64,000 bases of DNA from the NCBI RefSeq assembly GCF_027942865.1, contig NC_134507.1, forward strand, positions 32,346,447 through 32,410,446, given 5' to 3'. How positions within the stretch are numbered: the first letter of the stretch is position 1; each line of letters begins with the position of its first letter. Positions 45,116-55,443 of this stretch are shown piece by piece. A program made the translations under genes and the position numbers. Below the pieces are notes generated by a model. It saw nothing but the letters and a program-made list of their open reading frames with translations, had not been told where the DNA came from and did not search any database. This stretch comes from Odontesthes bonariensis. Its lineage: Eukaryota; Chordata; Actinopteri; Atheriniformes; Atherinopsidae.

Positions 45116-48100
45116 TCAGAGGAGATCCCCACCCTGTTGCTCCTTCCCACCTGCCTCACCCGGAGAGCCAGGCCGTCGCTGCTTTGACCTTTTTGTGTGT
45201 AGCTCCGGCTCCTTCATCCGAATGGGCACAGAGGCGATTCTTCTTTGTGGATGTGTCCTAGGCCCGCCGCCTGCAGCTCCGGCCGCTTGAGCCGCCGCTG
45301 CGGCCATCCGGATCACAGCCACGGGGGGGATCTGCATGCGCTTCCTCACCAGCAAGTTCCTGGAGGTCCACATGGCGTCTTTGATGGCGGCTAGGGTGAG
45401 CCACTGCTTGGCAAAGTCATTCTTTTTTAATTTTTTTTTGGCTCACCCCATAGAGCACGAGTTGTGCTGTGAGGACCTCCCTTGCTGGCAAGTACGGGAA
45501 TTGCAAGGAGCCGGCTGTTGCCCACTGGTCTGCAGCAGCGCTGCACTCCCAGAGCAGGTGCCTCACCGACTCGGGCGCGCCACAACCAGGTCGCGGGCAG
45601 GTTGAGATCGCTGACATGCCCCGGGAGTGCATAACGGACCTGACTGGGAGGATCTCATGAGCCACCATCCACGACAGGTCCCGGAGTCTGTTTGGGAGAG
45701 CGGAATGGTTGACGTTGCACCAAACTGTTGAGGGCTCGCCGAACGCGAGCCCACGCACTGGACTCACTGGTTCCCGCTCCTGCACAACAGAAATCAAAGA
45801 GCGGTGGTTTGTTAAAACATGCAACTCCTCTGCCTCCAAGTTAAAATGCTTTAAGAACGTCTGGATAAAAGCATAGGATGGTGGCAGGCTAAAAGACACA
45901 GGCACTTTTAGGTCGGTGGGTAAAATCTTCAGTCTTCTGAGGTAAGAACCCATCCAGAATCGTGTCATTGCTTTAGTTTTGGGGTTTCCGGATGGGTCTG
46001 TGGCCTGTAGGATGTGCAGTGTAGTGTATCTGCTTCCTAAAAACAAATAAAAATCAGGCACTCCTTTTCCTCCTTTCTCTTTTTGTTTCTTCATTACATC
46101 TCTCCTCAGTCTTTCCCACTTGGAGCCCCACAGAAAATAAAAAATGGCTCGGTCCAGGTCTAAAAGCACTTTTCTAGGTGGGATAAAAACAGAACTGATT
46201 AGTAAAAGCAAAGGTAAAATCACGGCTTTGATGATTAAAACCTTTCCTTCAATGGTCAGTCCTCTAAGTCCCCAGTATCCTAGTCTTTGCTTTACTTTCC
46301 CTACCACGTCTGGCCAGTTTGATGTCCCTCCCCCTTCCTTGTCAAAATTAATCCCCAGTATTTTCTGTTTTGTCTGGGTTATAGTCACGGGGAGTCCTGC
46401 AGTTTCAGTCGCTGTCCATGGCCCGTAAAATTGGGCTTGGGTCTTGTTTCTGTTTAGTTTTGCCCCAGAGGCCCGTCCATACCAGTCAGTCAAGTCCAGA
46501 GTCCTATTGATGGATATTAGGTCTGTACATAAAATGTTTACGTCGTCCATATATAAAACACACTTTGTCGATAGTCCCCCGCTCCCCGGGACTCTCACCC
46601 CATTGATTTGGTGGTCCCTTCTCAAGCTCTGTGCCAGTGGTTCCACACAGATGATGTAGAGGAGGGCAGATAACGGACAACCCTGACGGACACCGCAGTG
46701 GATGTTTACTGCTTTTGTCAGATGCCCGTTAACAAGGAATTTGCTGGTAATGCCCCGGTACAGCAGACCCACCCAAGCTATAAACCTTTCTGGGAACCCC
46801 ATTTTTTGCAGTACCTGGAAAAGGTACTGGTGCGAGACCCGATCAAAGGCTTTCTCAAAGTCTAAATTTAGGACTGCTAGCCGAATGTTTCTGTCTCTCG
46901 CATAACAGATGGTGTCTCGGATCAGTACGAGGCTGTCGGTTATCTTCCTCCCCGGGATGGCACAGGCTTGATCCGGGTGAATCAGGTCTTCTAAAAACAA
47001 GGACATACGTGAAGCTAAAAGTTTACTAAAAAGTTTACAGTCAAAGTTTAAAAGTGTAATCGGTCTCCAATTCTTCAAGTCAGTCTTGTCTTTTTTTTGT
47101 GAAGAAGAGTCACTATCCCTGCTCTAAAACTGTCAGGAAGTCGCTCAAGTTGCTCAAATTCCATAAAAACAGTAAACAAGTCAGGTGCTAAAATATCCCA
47201 AAAGGTCAAATAAAATTCCAAGGGAAGTCCATCTTGTCCTGGGGACTTCCCTTTCTTAAAATTTGTAAAACATTTATTTAACTCTGAAATTGTAAAATCT
47301 TGGGTTAAAAGCACACTGTCTTTTACTGTTTTTTCTATGAAATTTAAAACTTCTGTCATGGTGTCCATTTCAACAGGTTTTTGTTCGTACAATTCACGAT
47401 AAAATTGTTCAACAGCTATTTTAATTTCTTCCATTGAATCAACTGTGCACCCGTTCTCTTTTGTTAGCTTTAAAATGGCCCCCCCTTTATTCACAATTTT
47501 CTTAAAAAAATACCTTGTGCACTTCTCTCCTTCCTCTATTTCTCGTTCCCTGCTTCTTAAAATGACACCCTTACTTTTAATATCTGCTAAAATCGACATC
47601 TCTGTTTTCACTTGTTTTATTTCATCATTAAAATCCATCCCTTGTTGGTTTAATTTAAAATAGCGCTGTAGTCGCTTCTGCAGTCCCATCATGCGTCTGT
47701 TTTCCCTATTCTTTTTTCTCCTACCTGCCTGTCTAAAGAAAGTCTGGGTCTTTTCCTTCACCATTTCCCACCAGTGTGCACGTGTATCGTAAAAGTCTTG
47801 AAGGGTCTGCCACTCGTGGTACTGCTCCCGGTACTGACTAACTATTTCATCTTCTTTTAAAAGGGAGCAGTTTAGTTTCCACAGACCACTTCCGGGAAGT
47901 CACACCCGAAGAGAGTGATAGGGTGCAGGAAAGCATTAGGTGATCGGAAAAGAAAACGGGGGTCAATCTAGCATCGGTTGGTGGGCAGTCCCGTGTAAAA
48001 AGGTAGTCTATACGAGAGGCTCTGGTGCCATCACCAGTGAACCAGGTGAAGCCCTCCTCTCTGGGATGCATGGTTTTAAAACAGTCCTGAAGTTTAAAAT

Positions 48101-48647
48101 CCTTGCATATGCCCTGTAATAAAACCGATGTTTTGTCAACTTTAAAAAATTCCCCTGCTCTTTTTCTGTCACTCCTGCTTAAAATACAGTTAAAATCACC
48201 CCCTAAAACTAGTGGTGCCCTACCTAGCATGTGGGACTGCAGGTCTTCTAAAAGGTCATACCGGTCATTTTTTTCGTTAAAGCCATAAATATTTAAGAGG
48301 TTAAAATCTTGTCCCATAAAAGTCAAATGTGCTAAAAGTGCCCGTCCGTCTCTCACCACAGTGCTGCCCTTCACCAGAACCTGAGGGTTTTTGATCAAAA
48401 TGGCCACTCCGTCATTTTTGTTTTGGTTGGATCCACTCCACAATGATGTCTGTGGCCACATCTCCTCCCACTGTCTGTAGTGCTTTAAAAACGGTAGGCC
48501 GCATTCCTGTATTAAAAGAACATCTGACTTAAAAGAACTAAGAAAGGATAAAACACTCTGGGCTCTAACTTTCGACTTTACACTTCTCACATTAATAGTT
48601 GAGAGAGTGAGTGTCATGAGTATGGTTAAAAACAACAGGTATGACAT
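45116..48647 (-). pseudogene. LINE ORF2: APE endonuclease, reverse transcriptase, C-terminal zinc knuckle; three frameshifts
   Basis: The reading spans about 1,180 codons, usual for the L1 superfamily. The endonuclease (48647-47900) has STINVRS, LLIQEC, LGGDFNCIL, RIDYLF and SDHLML, covering the catalytic N, E, D, N and H of the APE family. The RT (from about 47500) has LNLDFEKAFDR, RQGCPLS and the YMDD active site near 46550. A CCHC motif (CPRPGC...HLLWEC) lies near 45600 and a basic, alanine-rich tail runs to the stop at 45116. The frame shifts near 47893-47897 (a probable extra C in a CCC), in an A8 run at 47091-47098 (one A short) and in an A9 run at 45432-45440. No premature stop apart from these is seen. 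The enzyme nicks the U2 target and primes reverse transcription there. Confidence 0.88.
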
Positions 48648-48696
48648 CTTAAAAGACTAAAAGAGGGTTAAAACATTTAAAATGTCTTAAAAGCAG

Positions 48697-50007
48697 TTAT
48701 GTAATTTCTTGTGAATGGAGCTCTTCCTTCACTTCAACAGGTGAGAGGCGAGGGTGTTGAGCTCTATTCCCCGGTCGGACTCTGGGGGTTGGCCTCTGTT
48801 GTAAGGTTTTGTTAAACTTTGAGTCTCTAGGGGTTGATTGCAGAACTACATTGAAAAAAGAGACCTCATTTGGTGAATTGGAGGGGAAGATTCTGGGCTC
48901 CTCCACAGATGAACTGTCTGAGGTAGTCCCAGCTCTTCCCCTCTTCTCTGAGACTATAGGAGAATCAGAGGACAATTCTGATGCAAGCCTCTTTGTTTGC
49001 TGGGCATCTGGGAGGGAGGCATCCTCGCTATCATCCTGTGATTGGACTTCTTCACATTCTGAACTAGCTCCGCCTTCTGCCTGCACCACCTCCTCCTCCT
49101 CTCCAGAACTCTCCATTGGTGGGGGTGTAGCAGGCCCCTCCCCCTCCTCGGCCTCACCTGACTGCTGTCCACCATTCAGGGATTTTGGCGGGAAGTTTGA
49201 ATTTTCCAGCCCAGCTGTTTCAAGTAGCTCGTTAACTGCCTCGGTCTGCCCTCCATTTCCTTCCCGCGTTTTTTTGGATTTCAATTTGTTGGCAAAGGAT
49301 TTTGGGCAATCTCTGAAGAGGTGGTTTGATTCTCCACAGAGATTGCACTTTCTGCCATTCGTACACTCTTCGAAGGTGTGACCGATTCCTCTACATTTGC
49401 CACAAAACACCTTCGTGCAGGCCTCCACCAGGTGCCCGTGCTCCCCACATTTGCGGCAGAGTTTGGGCTGTCCCTGGTAGTGGATGTAGCCTCTGTTTTC
49501 TCCCAAGACAATCATTGATGGGAGATGTTTCAGGCCCTGGAAGCCCTGGGGGTCTTGCCATTGTTGGATGGGGACCCTCCAGGCGCAGTTCCAGATGCCG
49601 TCAACATCCCTCACCTTCATTGCCTGGCCTTTAACAGTGCAGAATCTTCCCAACCATATACAGATATCTTCTGCGTTCACCATTTCATTGAACATTCTGA
49701 CAATTACTGTCTTCAGAGTATTGTCAGTAAGTTTCTCAACAGTAAACGCAGAAAACTGGGCTTGCACATTACCAAATCTCATCCAAAACTCCTGCAGCAA
49801 AGCTGCAGTGCGAAAACTTACATCGAAACCTTTGTTAAAAGGCAATGACAGGATGCAATTCAAATCGTCTGGCTTGAAGTTCAATATGTTTTGAATTAGC
49901 TTCCGAGAGAAGTCCAATCTGGACATCTCTATAAGCTTTCCTTCTTTTTCTTTAAATAAAAATCTAGCGCTGTGGTGCCTCCTCATGCCAGCATAGTTTG
50001 CCGACAT
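48697..50007 (-). CDS. LINE ORF1 protein with three CCHC zinc knuckles
   Basis: An intact 436-residue frame. The N-terminal half (about 1-190) has the compact fold seen in Tx1-group ORF1 proteins, with WRVPIQQW and the [16 protein letters not shown] lead-in to the knuckles. Three CX2CX4HX4C knuckles follow at about residues 184-240 ([42 protein letters not shown]). The C-terminal 180 residues are acidic and Ser/Gln/Glu-rich with a basic, proline-containing tail, and probably disordered. ORF1 proteins bind the element RNA and act as chaperones in the ribonucleoprotein. The stop is about 50 nt before the start of ORF2. The start at 50007 is the first Met, and the 5' UTR ahead of it is AT-rich. 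Confidence 0.87.
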   Translation of the reverse strand: MSANYAGMRRHHSARFLFKEKEGKLIEMSRLDFSRKLIQNILNFKPDDLNCILSLPFNKGFDVSFRTAALLQEFWMRFGNVQAQFSAFTVEKLTDNTLKTVIVRMFNEMVNAEDICIWLGRFCTVKGQAMKVRDVDGIWNCAWRVPIQQWQDPQGFQGLKHLPSMIVLGENRGYIHYQGQPKLCRKCGEHGHLVEACTKVFCGKCRGIGHTFEECTNGRKCNLCGESNHLFRDCPKSFANKLKSKKTREGNGGQTEAVNELLETAGLENSNFPPKSLNGGQQSGEAEEGEGPATPPPMESSGEEEEVVQAEGGASSECEEVQSQDDSEDASLPDAQQTKRLASELSSDSPIVSEKRGRAGTTSDSSSVEEPRIFPSNSPNEVSFFNVVLQSTPRDSKFNKTLQQRPTPRVRPGNRAQHPRLSPVEVKEELHSQEIT

Positions 50008-50358
50008 GATGGAGGCACCACAAACAGTTTTTAAATAAAATGCTTAAAAGAACAAAAATATATATCACACTAAAAGCCCAATAAAAGAGTAAAAAGTGGA
50101 TGAAAAGGTACTAAAAATGGATACTTACCTTCCTCTAAAAAAATGGAACACCGACACCAACCCTGTTTCAGCTGAAACTCGTTCAAAAAGCAAAAACCTG
50201 GAAAAAAAAAAGGGTAATACAAGAAAATTTAAAGACAAAGAACTCCAACTACAAACGACTTGGAATACTTTGATCGAACGCAAAAAAGAACCTCCAAAGC
50301 GAGAAAAATTTAATGCCGAAAAGGCATAAAATAGTCCACCCAAAGGAGGCGATCGCAG

Positions 50359-50384
50359 TCTTAGCCAAAAGGCCGAGAAGCGAT
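50359..50384 (-). pseudogene. U2: U2 snRNA 5' end (nt 1-26), edge unit
   Basis: This is the other part of the split unit-27 U2 gene, from ATCGCTTCTC to GGCTAAGA. Its promoter side is intact, so it could still start transcripts that read into the LINE 5' end. Confidence 0.92.
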
Positions 50385-50714
50385 AACCCTCCACTGTTTC
50401 ACGTCCGAGCGCCCTTCCTGGCACAATGCGCACTTGTGGCGGTGCTCTTTTGTTGCCTACAAAGCGTCACTTTGCACCTCCGCCCACCCGCTGCAGTGAG
50501 CACTCTTCAGCCGTTTCAGATGGTACAACTTTGCACTCCCGCCCGCTCAGGACAAAGTTAAACGTATGAGGATCAAAGCCAACAATGGCCTGGGACATCT
50601 CAGCAGGTCCAGGATCAGAAACATGGAGACTGAGAGCCAATAGAAACAGAGGTGTCTGCCAACCAATCAGCAGCAGCCGAAGCTGGTTAACTTCCTCATG
50701 TCTGTGTGTCTGTC

Positions 50715-50745
<31 letters not shown>

Positions 50746-50785
50746 CACAGGGTGATCGTGAGATTTTTCAACAAAAGACATGCAG
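50385..50785. repeat. Truncated and diverged edge unit of the 5S-U5-U2 array
   Basis: From 50385 to about 50548 the sequence follows the U2 upstream region of the array, including both GC-box/octamer-like modules, with the GAGCGCCC variant. It then jumps to the segment equivalent to unit position about 1335, so roughly 725 bp with U5 and the partial 5S are missing. The rest (to TTCAACAAAAGACATGCAG at 50785) is clearly diverged and contains about 110 bp not found in the other units, including a (TG)n run. No 5S gene follows. This is the right boundary of the array. Confidence 0.85.
50719..50745. repeat. (TG)n microsatellite
   Basis: About 13 TG repeats inside the diverged edge unit, preceded by TCTG repeats. 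Confidence 0.9.
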
Positions 50786-52652
50786 TACGCATTAACATCC
50801 ATTTCTGTGACGGAAGTTAATAATTATTTGTGTTGACAGCAGCACGTCACTGTGAAGGAGAGAGCATGAGAGTGTTATAAATAGTAGCTGATGGATCACT
50901 ATTGCCTATACCTGGGTGGTAGAACACAAACACTTCTACACATAGATTATATAAACCACCCCAGTCAGAACATCACCTGAGATGTCTACCCTGTGAGGGA
51001 CATTTGTTTTTTGAGGTGTGGGAGTTAGAGGCAGCTGGAAGCTCTAACAGTCAACCAGCCACAGAGGATGAAGCTCTGATCACTTTTTTCTCATTTTCAT
51101 GGGAGAATCTCAGCAATCTCATTGCTTTACAACTTCACCGCTTGACTAGGCTCATGGATTATCTATATACAATACATCTTCACTGTAAAGTCCAATAGCT
51201 GCCCTGACATACATACATTCGTTAACTTTACTAGGTTAATTACCATATGCACTTATGACTGATTTTTATGAAGTAAAAGTTAGTTGCATGGTGAAAAATG
51301 CAAAAAACTTAGTGTTTAGAGTGAAGATGACTTTATTTAGAGTGAAGCTCATTCAACAATAAGTAGCAACACAGTCTCACTCCCACTGCGCATTCATAGA
51401 AGAAGAAGTGTGCATGGTGCAACATTCAGTCTCTCCCGCTCAGCAAAGTATATTAGGTCTATGTCAGCAACGCAGCAGTCCAGCACACAGGCCGGGGCAC
51501 TGAGGGCAGCCTGCTGAGTCCACTTTTTTAAATTCTTTTGAAGAAGAATAAATAAGGTAAGTTATCAAGCAAGTATGTTTGTTAATATGTTTTAATTACT
51601 GCTCTGACTGTTAGCGTTCACTAGCTAACGTTAGCATTAGTTAGCTAGCTAACGAACCAAACAGGCATAACGTTAGCCTGTTCAGGCCATGGTTAAGGCG
51701 AGTTTGGGAGGTTTCCCAGTCCTGTGATTATCTTAAAACCTTTGAAAAGTTCCAAAGCCTAATTACTTTGAAAGTCTCACATTTGAAATGTTGTAGCATG
51801 AGTTTTCCGTTTTCCCCAAATTGACAGCGATGGCATTTTGGCCTGACTTTCAAATTTGCAACGTGGAAATGAAGGCTGCTCAATTTCTCCATTGATAAAA
51901 TAATTTCACAACTCTACAACATAAAAATTCATAAAAAAACATGTAGAATATAGCATATACTTTGTTGTCTACAGTAGTAGATCAACCCTGGTGGAGGAGA
52001 GGAGAGGAGAGGAGAGGAGAGGAGAGGAGAGGAGAGGAGACTGCGTCATCTCCCTGAAATGAGTTTTTGGAACTTGGGATGTCTGGAGTACAGACCATAT
52101 TTGTACTACTGTAGAAGTTTGGTGTCATGGCATGTGATTTTAGTGTGGTAATTTTGGAGATACGGACCAGGATCCATTAACCCTTGTACGAAGCTATTCG
52201 GGATAACTCAGTAACTCAGCTGATGTTCAGCCAATATCGAAAAAACTGCGGGTGGGCTACTTGGCTGGATATCACGGTTCAAATGACCCCAGGTTGAATC
52301 TACTCCGGAGTATCACTTTAAGGCAGCATGAATGTGTTTGATGCAGAGAGGAGGATAAATGAGGTTCATAATGCACTGGCGCTGTCTTTCCTTGGGGAAA
52401 TGGTGAAGGCTGGTGTAGTAGCATAGATGCTTTCGCACCCTATGAGTCATGACGGCCCTAATTGCACACGCAATAAGGGTAAATAGCCATTTACTGCAGG
52501 TGGGATGGACTATATAGCCCAGTTACCTCCTCATCTCGCTCTTTTTGTGCTCCGTGCCCATATTATTTCCCAGCAGAGTGGCTGAGCTCAGGTGTCTTGC
52601 TCCGTGTGCGACACATAACCCAGTTGGTTTGAGGTGGTATTACTATTTTCAA
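50786..52652. other. Unique AT-rich sequence beside the array, no gene recognised
   Basis: No coding region, RNA gene or clear transposon was recognised on either strand. A stretch rich in GCTAACGTTAGC-like motifs lies at 51610-51690. A segment ending CTCCGGAGTATCACTTTAA (52300-52321) looks like the end of a TTAA-type MITE, but I could not find its partner end. Confidence 0.5.
51991..52040. repeat. (GGAGA)n microsatellite
   Basis: About ten uninterrupted copies of the pentamer GGAGA. Confidence 0.92.
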
Positions 52653-52945
52653 AATAAATTGGCAATTGGGAACAATTTATCAAGAACCCATTTTAAATTT
52701 GGAACTTCATACCAATATTGTTCCATATGTAGTATCTATGTGGGGGAAAATTATGTTTGTAGATCAATGACCAAGAAAGAAGCATCTGTTTATGAAAGTA
52801 GGATAGTTTTGAGGGGATTTTTTTCAACATTATAATTACAAAGTAAAAAGAAATTTAGGCCTCCTAATTTAGAGAAAATTAAATTCGGTATGAAGTTCCA
52901 AATTGAAGATGTGTTCTTGATAAATTGTTTAAGCCAATTTATCCA
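52653..52945. repeat. Imperfect inverted repeat with 60-bp arms
   Basis: The arm 52653-52712 (AAATTGG ... CAATTTATCAAGAAC ... GGAACTTCATACC) recurs inverted at about 52886-52945, with roughly 175 bp between. The whole can fold into a long hairpin. It may be a foldback MITE or a LINE fragment with an inverted duplication; no family is recognised. Confidence 0.7.
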
Positions 52946-52953
52946 TAAGGTCA

Positions 52954-53140
52954 CTGTGAGTGTTCATAATGGCCAAATGTGTTAGTCTCTCCTGCGTCAT
53001 GGTGCTGCGCAGCCAGGTTTTCAGGCTGAGAAAGAGCGCTCAGATGCTGTGACAGATATGGGCAGGGCCAGGGAAAGCCTAATGATCTTCTCCACCTCTG
53101 ACAGCATGGAGCGGGGTTGGTGCTGCAAGGTTTGCAGGAT
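52954..53140 (-). pseudogene. hAT transposase C-terminal (dimerisation) domain relic
   Basis: The minus strand reads SEVEKIIRLSLALPI, then VTASERSFSA, then (in another frame) LKTWLRSTMTQERLTHLAI. This is the classic hAT C-terminal dimerisation domain. A small deletion with a frameshift and a stop has removed the residues usually found between FSA and LKTW. Only the last 60 or so residues are present, so it is a dead fragment. The family resembles the many hAT-derived ZMYM/TTF-type proteins of fish. Confidence 0.72.
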
Positions 53141-53911
53141 GGACCCCTTTGCAGGAAAGCCCTCCTCTGTCCCCCGTCCCTACACACAACTATAAAGAAT
53201 GTGAAGGGGACAAAGGGCCTCCTCACACTGGAGGGCAAAGTTGTTCAGGTATGTTGATTTGTCTTCATCAGAAGAACACACTAATACACTCAGATAAATG
53301 ACCGTGCTTAATTGTAATTCAGAGATACAAACATTTTAGGTAGACAAAGTAATGCAGTAAAAATCTGTGATTTTCTTGTAAACAACAGACTTTCTGTAGC
53401 TTTATTGTCTAATGACCAGTATTTGAAATGTTTTATTACGGAAAAGCTGTTGCAATGACATGTTTAGGTCTAATTAGATCACTAAGTGATTGAACTTGTT
53501 CTTATTTAGCTCTCAGCTGTGAAAAAGGTCCGCAGTGGGAGAGAGGAGGTCCCGCTGCGTGAGGTGAAGCTGCAGCAGGTAAGACCAGAGAACGGGAGGA
53601 TTGGAGAGGAGGGACAACCTCTGTGGTTTCTAGATAAGGGAAGATAAAATAAGATAACTTTCATATTCTGTGAGTACCTTAGTAGTCTATGGGAGTGTGC
53701 TAACTGTCTCTTTCTGTGGCGCTGGTTGTTTATATGTTTACTGTGGTCACTTGTAGGCTGCACATTACAGAGTAATCTCTGGTGCCTTTATAGTTCTGAC
53801 ATCTCATACTGTGTTCTGTACAGGATAAAGCTTCTGCCTCCCTCACGCTGTGGCGGGAAGCTGCAGTCCAGGAGCTGGACCTCGGCAGCCAGTGCAGGAT
53901 TACCCACTTAA

Positions 53912-54831
53912 AGGGGAACTCCGGGGCATTTGAAGCGCGTTTCCATTGCTAGAGGTTGTCAAATACTGACAGTAGGACACAGAGAGGTGCAAATCGGCGC
54001 TCCCTGTGTGGAGATCGCGCTGTTCGCTCAGCCTGTCATGCGAGGCTAGTACGTGGTGGCTAAGGGGCAAGAGCTAACCCTTCCACGTAAAACAACAACT
54101 TGCACACTGCAGAAACGTCACACCACTTTATAAACCATCCGACAATAAAGTCACAAGCCTTACCATCAAAACCATATGCATGGTTCTCACATTACTGGCA
54201 TGGGGACGTTACAAAACAACTTTATAAACAGCATGTAACTCACCGGCTGGTTGTAGGCTCGCGCATGTGAAAGCCCAAAAGAGTCAATGGAGAATAATCC
54301 CATATACAAAACAATTATCTTCTCTAGAAAAACTGCGTTCAAGTATTTAAAACATTACAACAATACATGCCCAGTAATATTCTTGTAATGTTTTAAATAC
54401 TTGAACGCAGTTTTTCTAGAGAAGATAATTGTTTTGTTTATGGGATTATTCTCCATCGACTCTTTTGGGTTTTCACATGCGCGAGCGTACAACCAGCCGG
54501 TGAGTTACATGCTGTTTATAAAGTTGTTTTGTAACGTCCCCATGCCAGTAATGTGAGAACCATGCATATGGTTTTGATGGTAAGGCTTGTGACTTTATTG
54601 TCGGATGGGTTATAAAGTGGTGTGACGTTTCTGCAGTGTGCAAGTTGTTGTTTTACGTGGAAGGGTTAGCGCTTGCCCCTTAGCCACCACGTATTAGCCT
54701 CGCATGACAGGGTGTCCGAACAGCGCGATCTCCACACAGGGAGCGCCGATTTGCACCTCTCTGTGTCCTACTATCAGTATTTGACAACCTCTAGCAATGG
54801 AAACGCGCTTCAAATGCCCCGGAGTTCCCCT
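53912..54831. mobile_element. 920-bp near-perfect palindromic MITE with TTAA duplication
   Basis: The element starts AGGGGAACTCCGGGGCATTT and ends with the reverse complement. TTAA flanks both sides (53908-53911 and 54832-54835). The arms, of about 450 bp each, match almost base for base around a centre near 54370, with only scattered differences. It encodes nothing and can fold over its whole length. TTAA duplication with AGGGG ends fits non-autonomous Kolobok/T2-like or piggyBac-like elements; the superfamily is uncertain. It sits inside an exon of the OB-fold gene remnant. Confidence 0.85.
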
Positions 54832-54931
54832 TTAAAGTCCAACATGGATGCAGGGGGGGACTTCCTGCACACAACACCCTACAGCAATGTAGAAGTAAAA
54901 AGCATTCTAATTCATCTAATCTAAAAACACA

Positions 54932-55005
54932 TTCTAATCAGAATCAGAATGAGCTTTATTTGCCAAGTCGGTAGGCACATACAAGGAGTTGTTTTCTCTG
55001 GTTTA
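54932..55005. repeat. AATCAG-type dispersed repeat fragment
   Basis: The sequence AATCAGAATCAGAATGAGC followed by TTTATTTGCC and CACATACAAGGAG resembles a widespread teleost interspersed repeat that I know by pattern only. It abuts the Tc1 relic. Confidence 0.4.
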
Positions 55006-55443
55006 AACATGTAAAAGGCCACATGAAGTTTGGAGGTCTGCAGCAATGGACTCTGCAGAAAGGTCGCCAACCTTCTGCAGAGTCCATTGCTACAGACCTC
55101 CAAACCCGCTCTGTCATTTTACGTGGCCGACCACTTGGTGGCTGAGCTGCTGGCGTTCCCAGTCGCTTCCACTTTGTTCTAACACCACTGACAGCTGACT
55201 GTGGGACATTTAGGAGCGAGGAAATGTCTCCACTGGACTTGTTGCACAGGTGGCATCCTATCATGGCACCACGCTGGAATCCACTGAGCTCCTGAGAGCG
55301 AGCCATTCTTTCACAGATGCTTGTAGAAGCAGTCTGCATGCCGAGGGGCTTGCATTTCTACACCTGTGGCCATGGAAGTGATGGGAACCCCTGAATTTAA
55401 TTATCTGGATGAGTGAGTGAATACTTTTGGCAATCTAGTGTAT
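55006..55443 (-). mobile_element. Tc1/mariner-type transposon relic with internal inverted duplication
   Basis: The 5' end (minus orientation) is present, with the Tc1-like terminus ACTAGATTGCCAAAAGTATT next to TA at 55443. The transposase N-terminus is readable at 55106-55306 (MARSQELSGFQRGAM, then the HTH region WKRLGTPA and SGRPRKMTER). It is followed by a hairpin (55028-55105), of which the second arm gives the normal continuation SAESIAADLQTSCG. The rest of the transposase and the 3' end are missing. Confidence 0.8.
55028..55105. repeat. Perfect-like hairpin inside the Tc1 relic
   Basis: Arms of about 34 bp (GTTTGGAGGTCTG ... CTGCAGAA) face each other across about 10 bases. Both arms derive from the same piece of Tc1 transposase, so this is an inverted duplication, not a natural transposon end. 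Confidence 0.8.

Larger units (their letters stand above)
44741..50358 (-). mobile_element. Keno-type (Tx1 clade) non-LTR retrotransposon inserted in U2
   Basis: A 5.6-kb LINE on the minus strand, in the same direction as the U2 gene it interrupts. It has a 5' UTR of about 350 nt (50008-50358), ORF1 with CCHC knuckles, ORF2 with APE endonuclease and reverse transcriptase, and a 3' UTR of about 375 nt (44741-45115). The 3' UTR has an AATAAA (plus-strand 44758-44763) and a short A-rich tail ending at the U2 junction. The sequence-specific Tx1 group (L1 superfamily) includes Keno, known to target U2 genes in fish; Utopia is another U2-targeting lineage. I assign Keno from host, target and ORF1 style, not from a database match. 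There is no obvious target-site duplication, and 11 nt of U2 are lost. Confidence 0.88.

Noticed and set aside
45030-49894. Plus-strand open frames inside the LINE (for example 48809-49381)
   Set aside because: They are antisense to ORF1/ORF2 and show no family features.
50096-50329. Lysine-rich plus-strand open frame in the LINE 5' UTR
   Set aside because: It is AT-rich, antisense, and has no similarity to a known protein.
44741-50358. A target-site duplication for the LINE
   Set aside because: Comparing the two U2 halves shows a loss of 11 nt and no repeated flank.
51600-51690. GCTAACGTTAGC-rich stretch as a regulatory palindrome cluster
   Set aside because: Such motifs are common low-complexity sequence in fish, and nothing else supports a function.
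54673-54924. Open frame starting MPLSHHVLASHD
   Set aside because: It lies within the arm of the palindromic MITE and runs into the exon. It is not a gene of its own.
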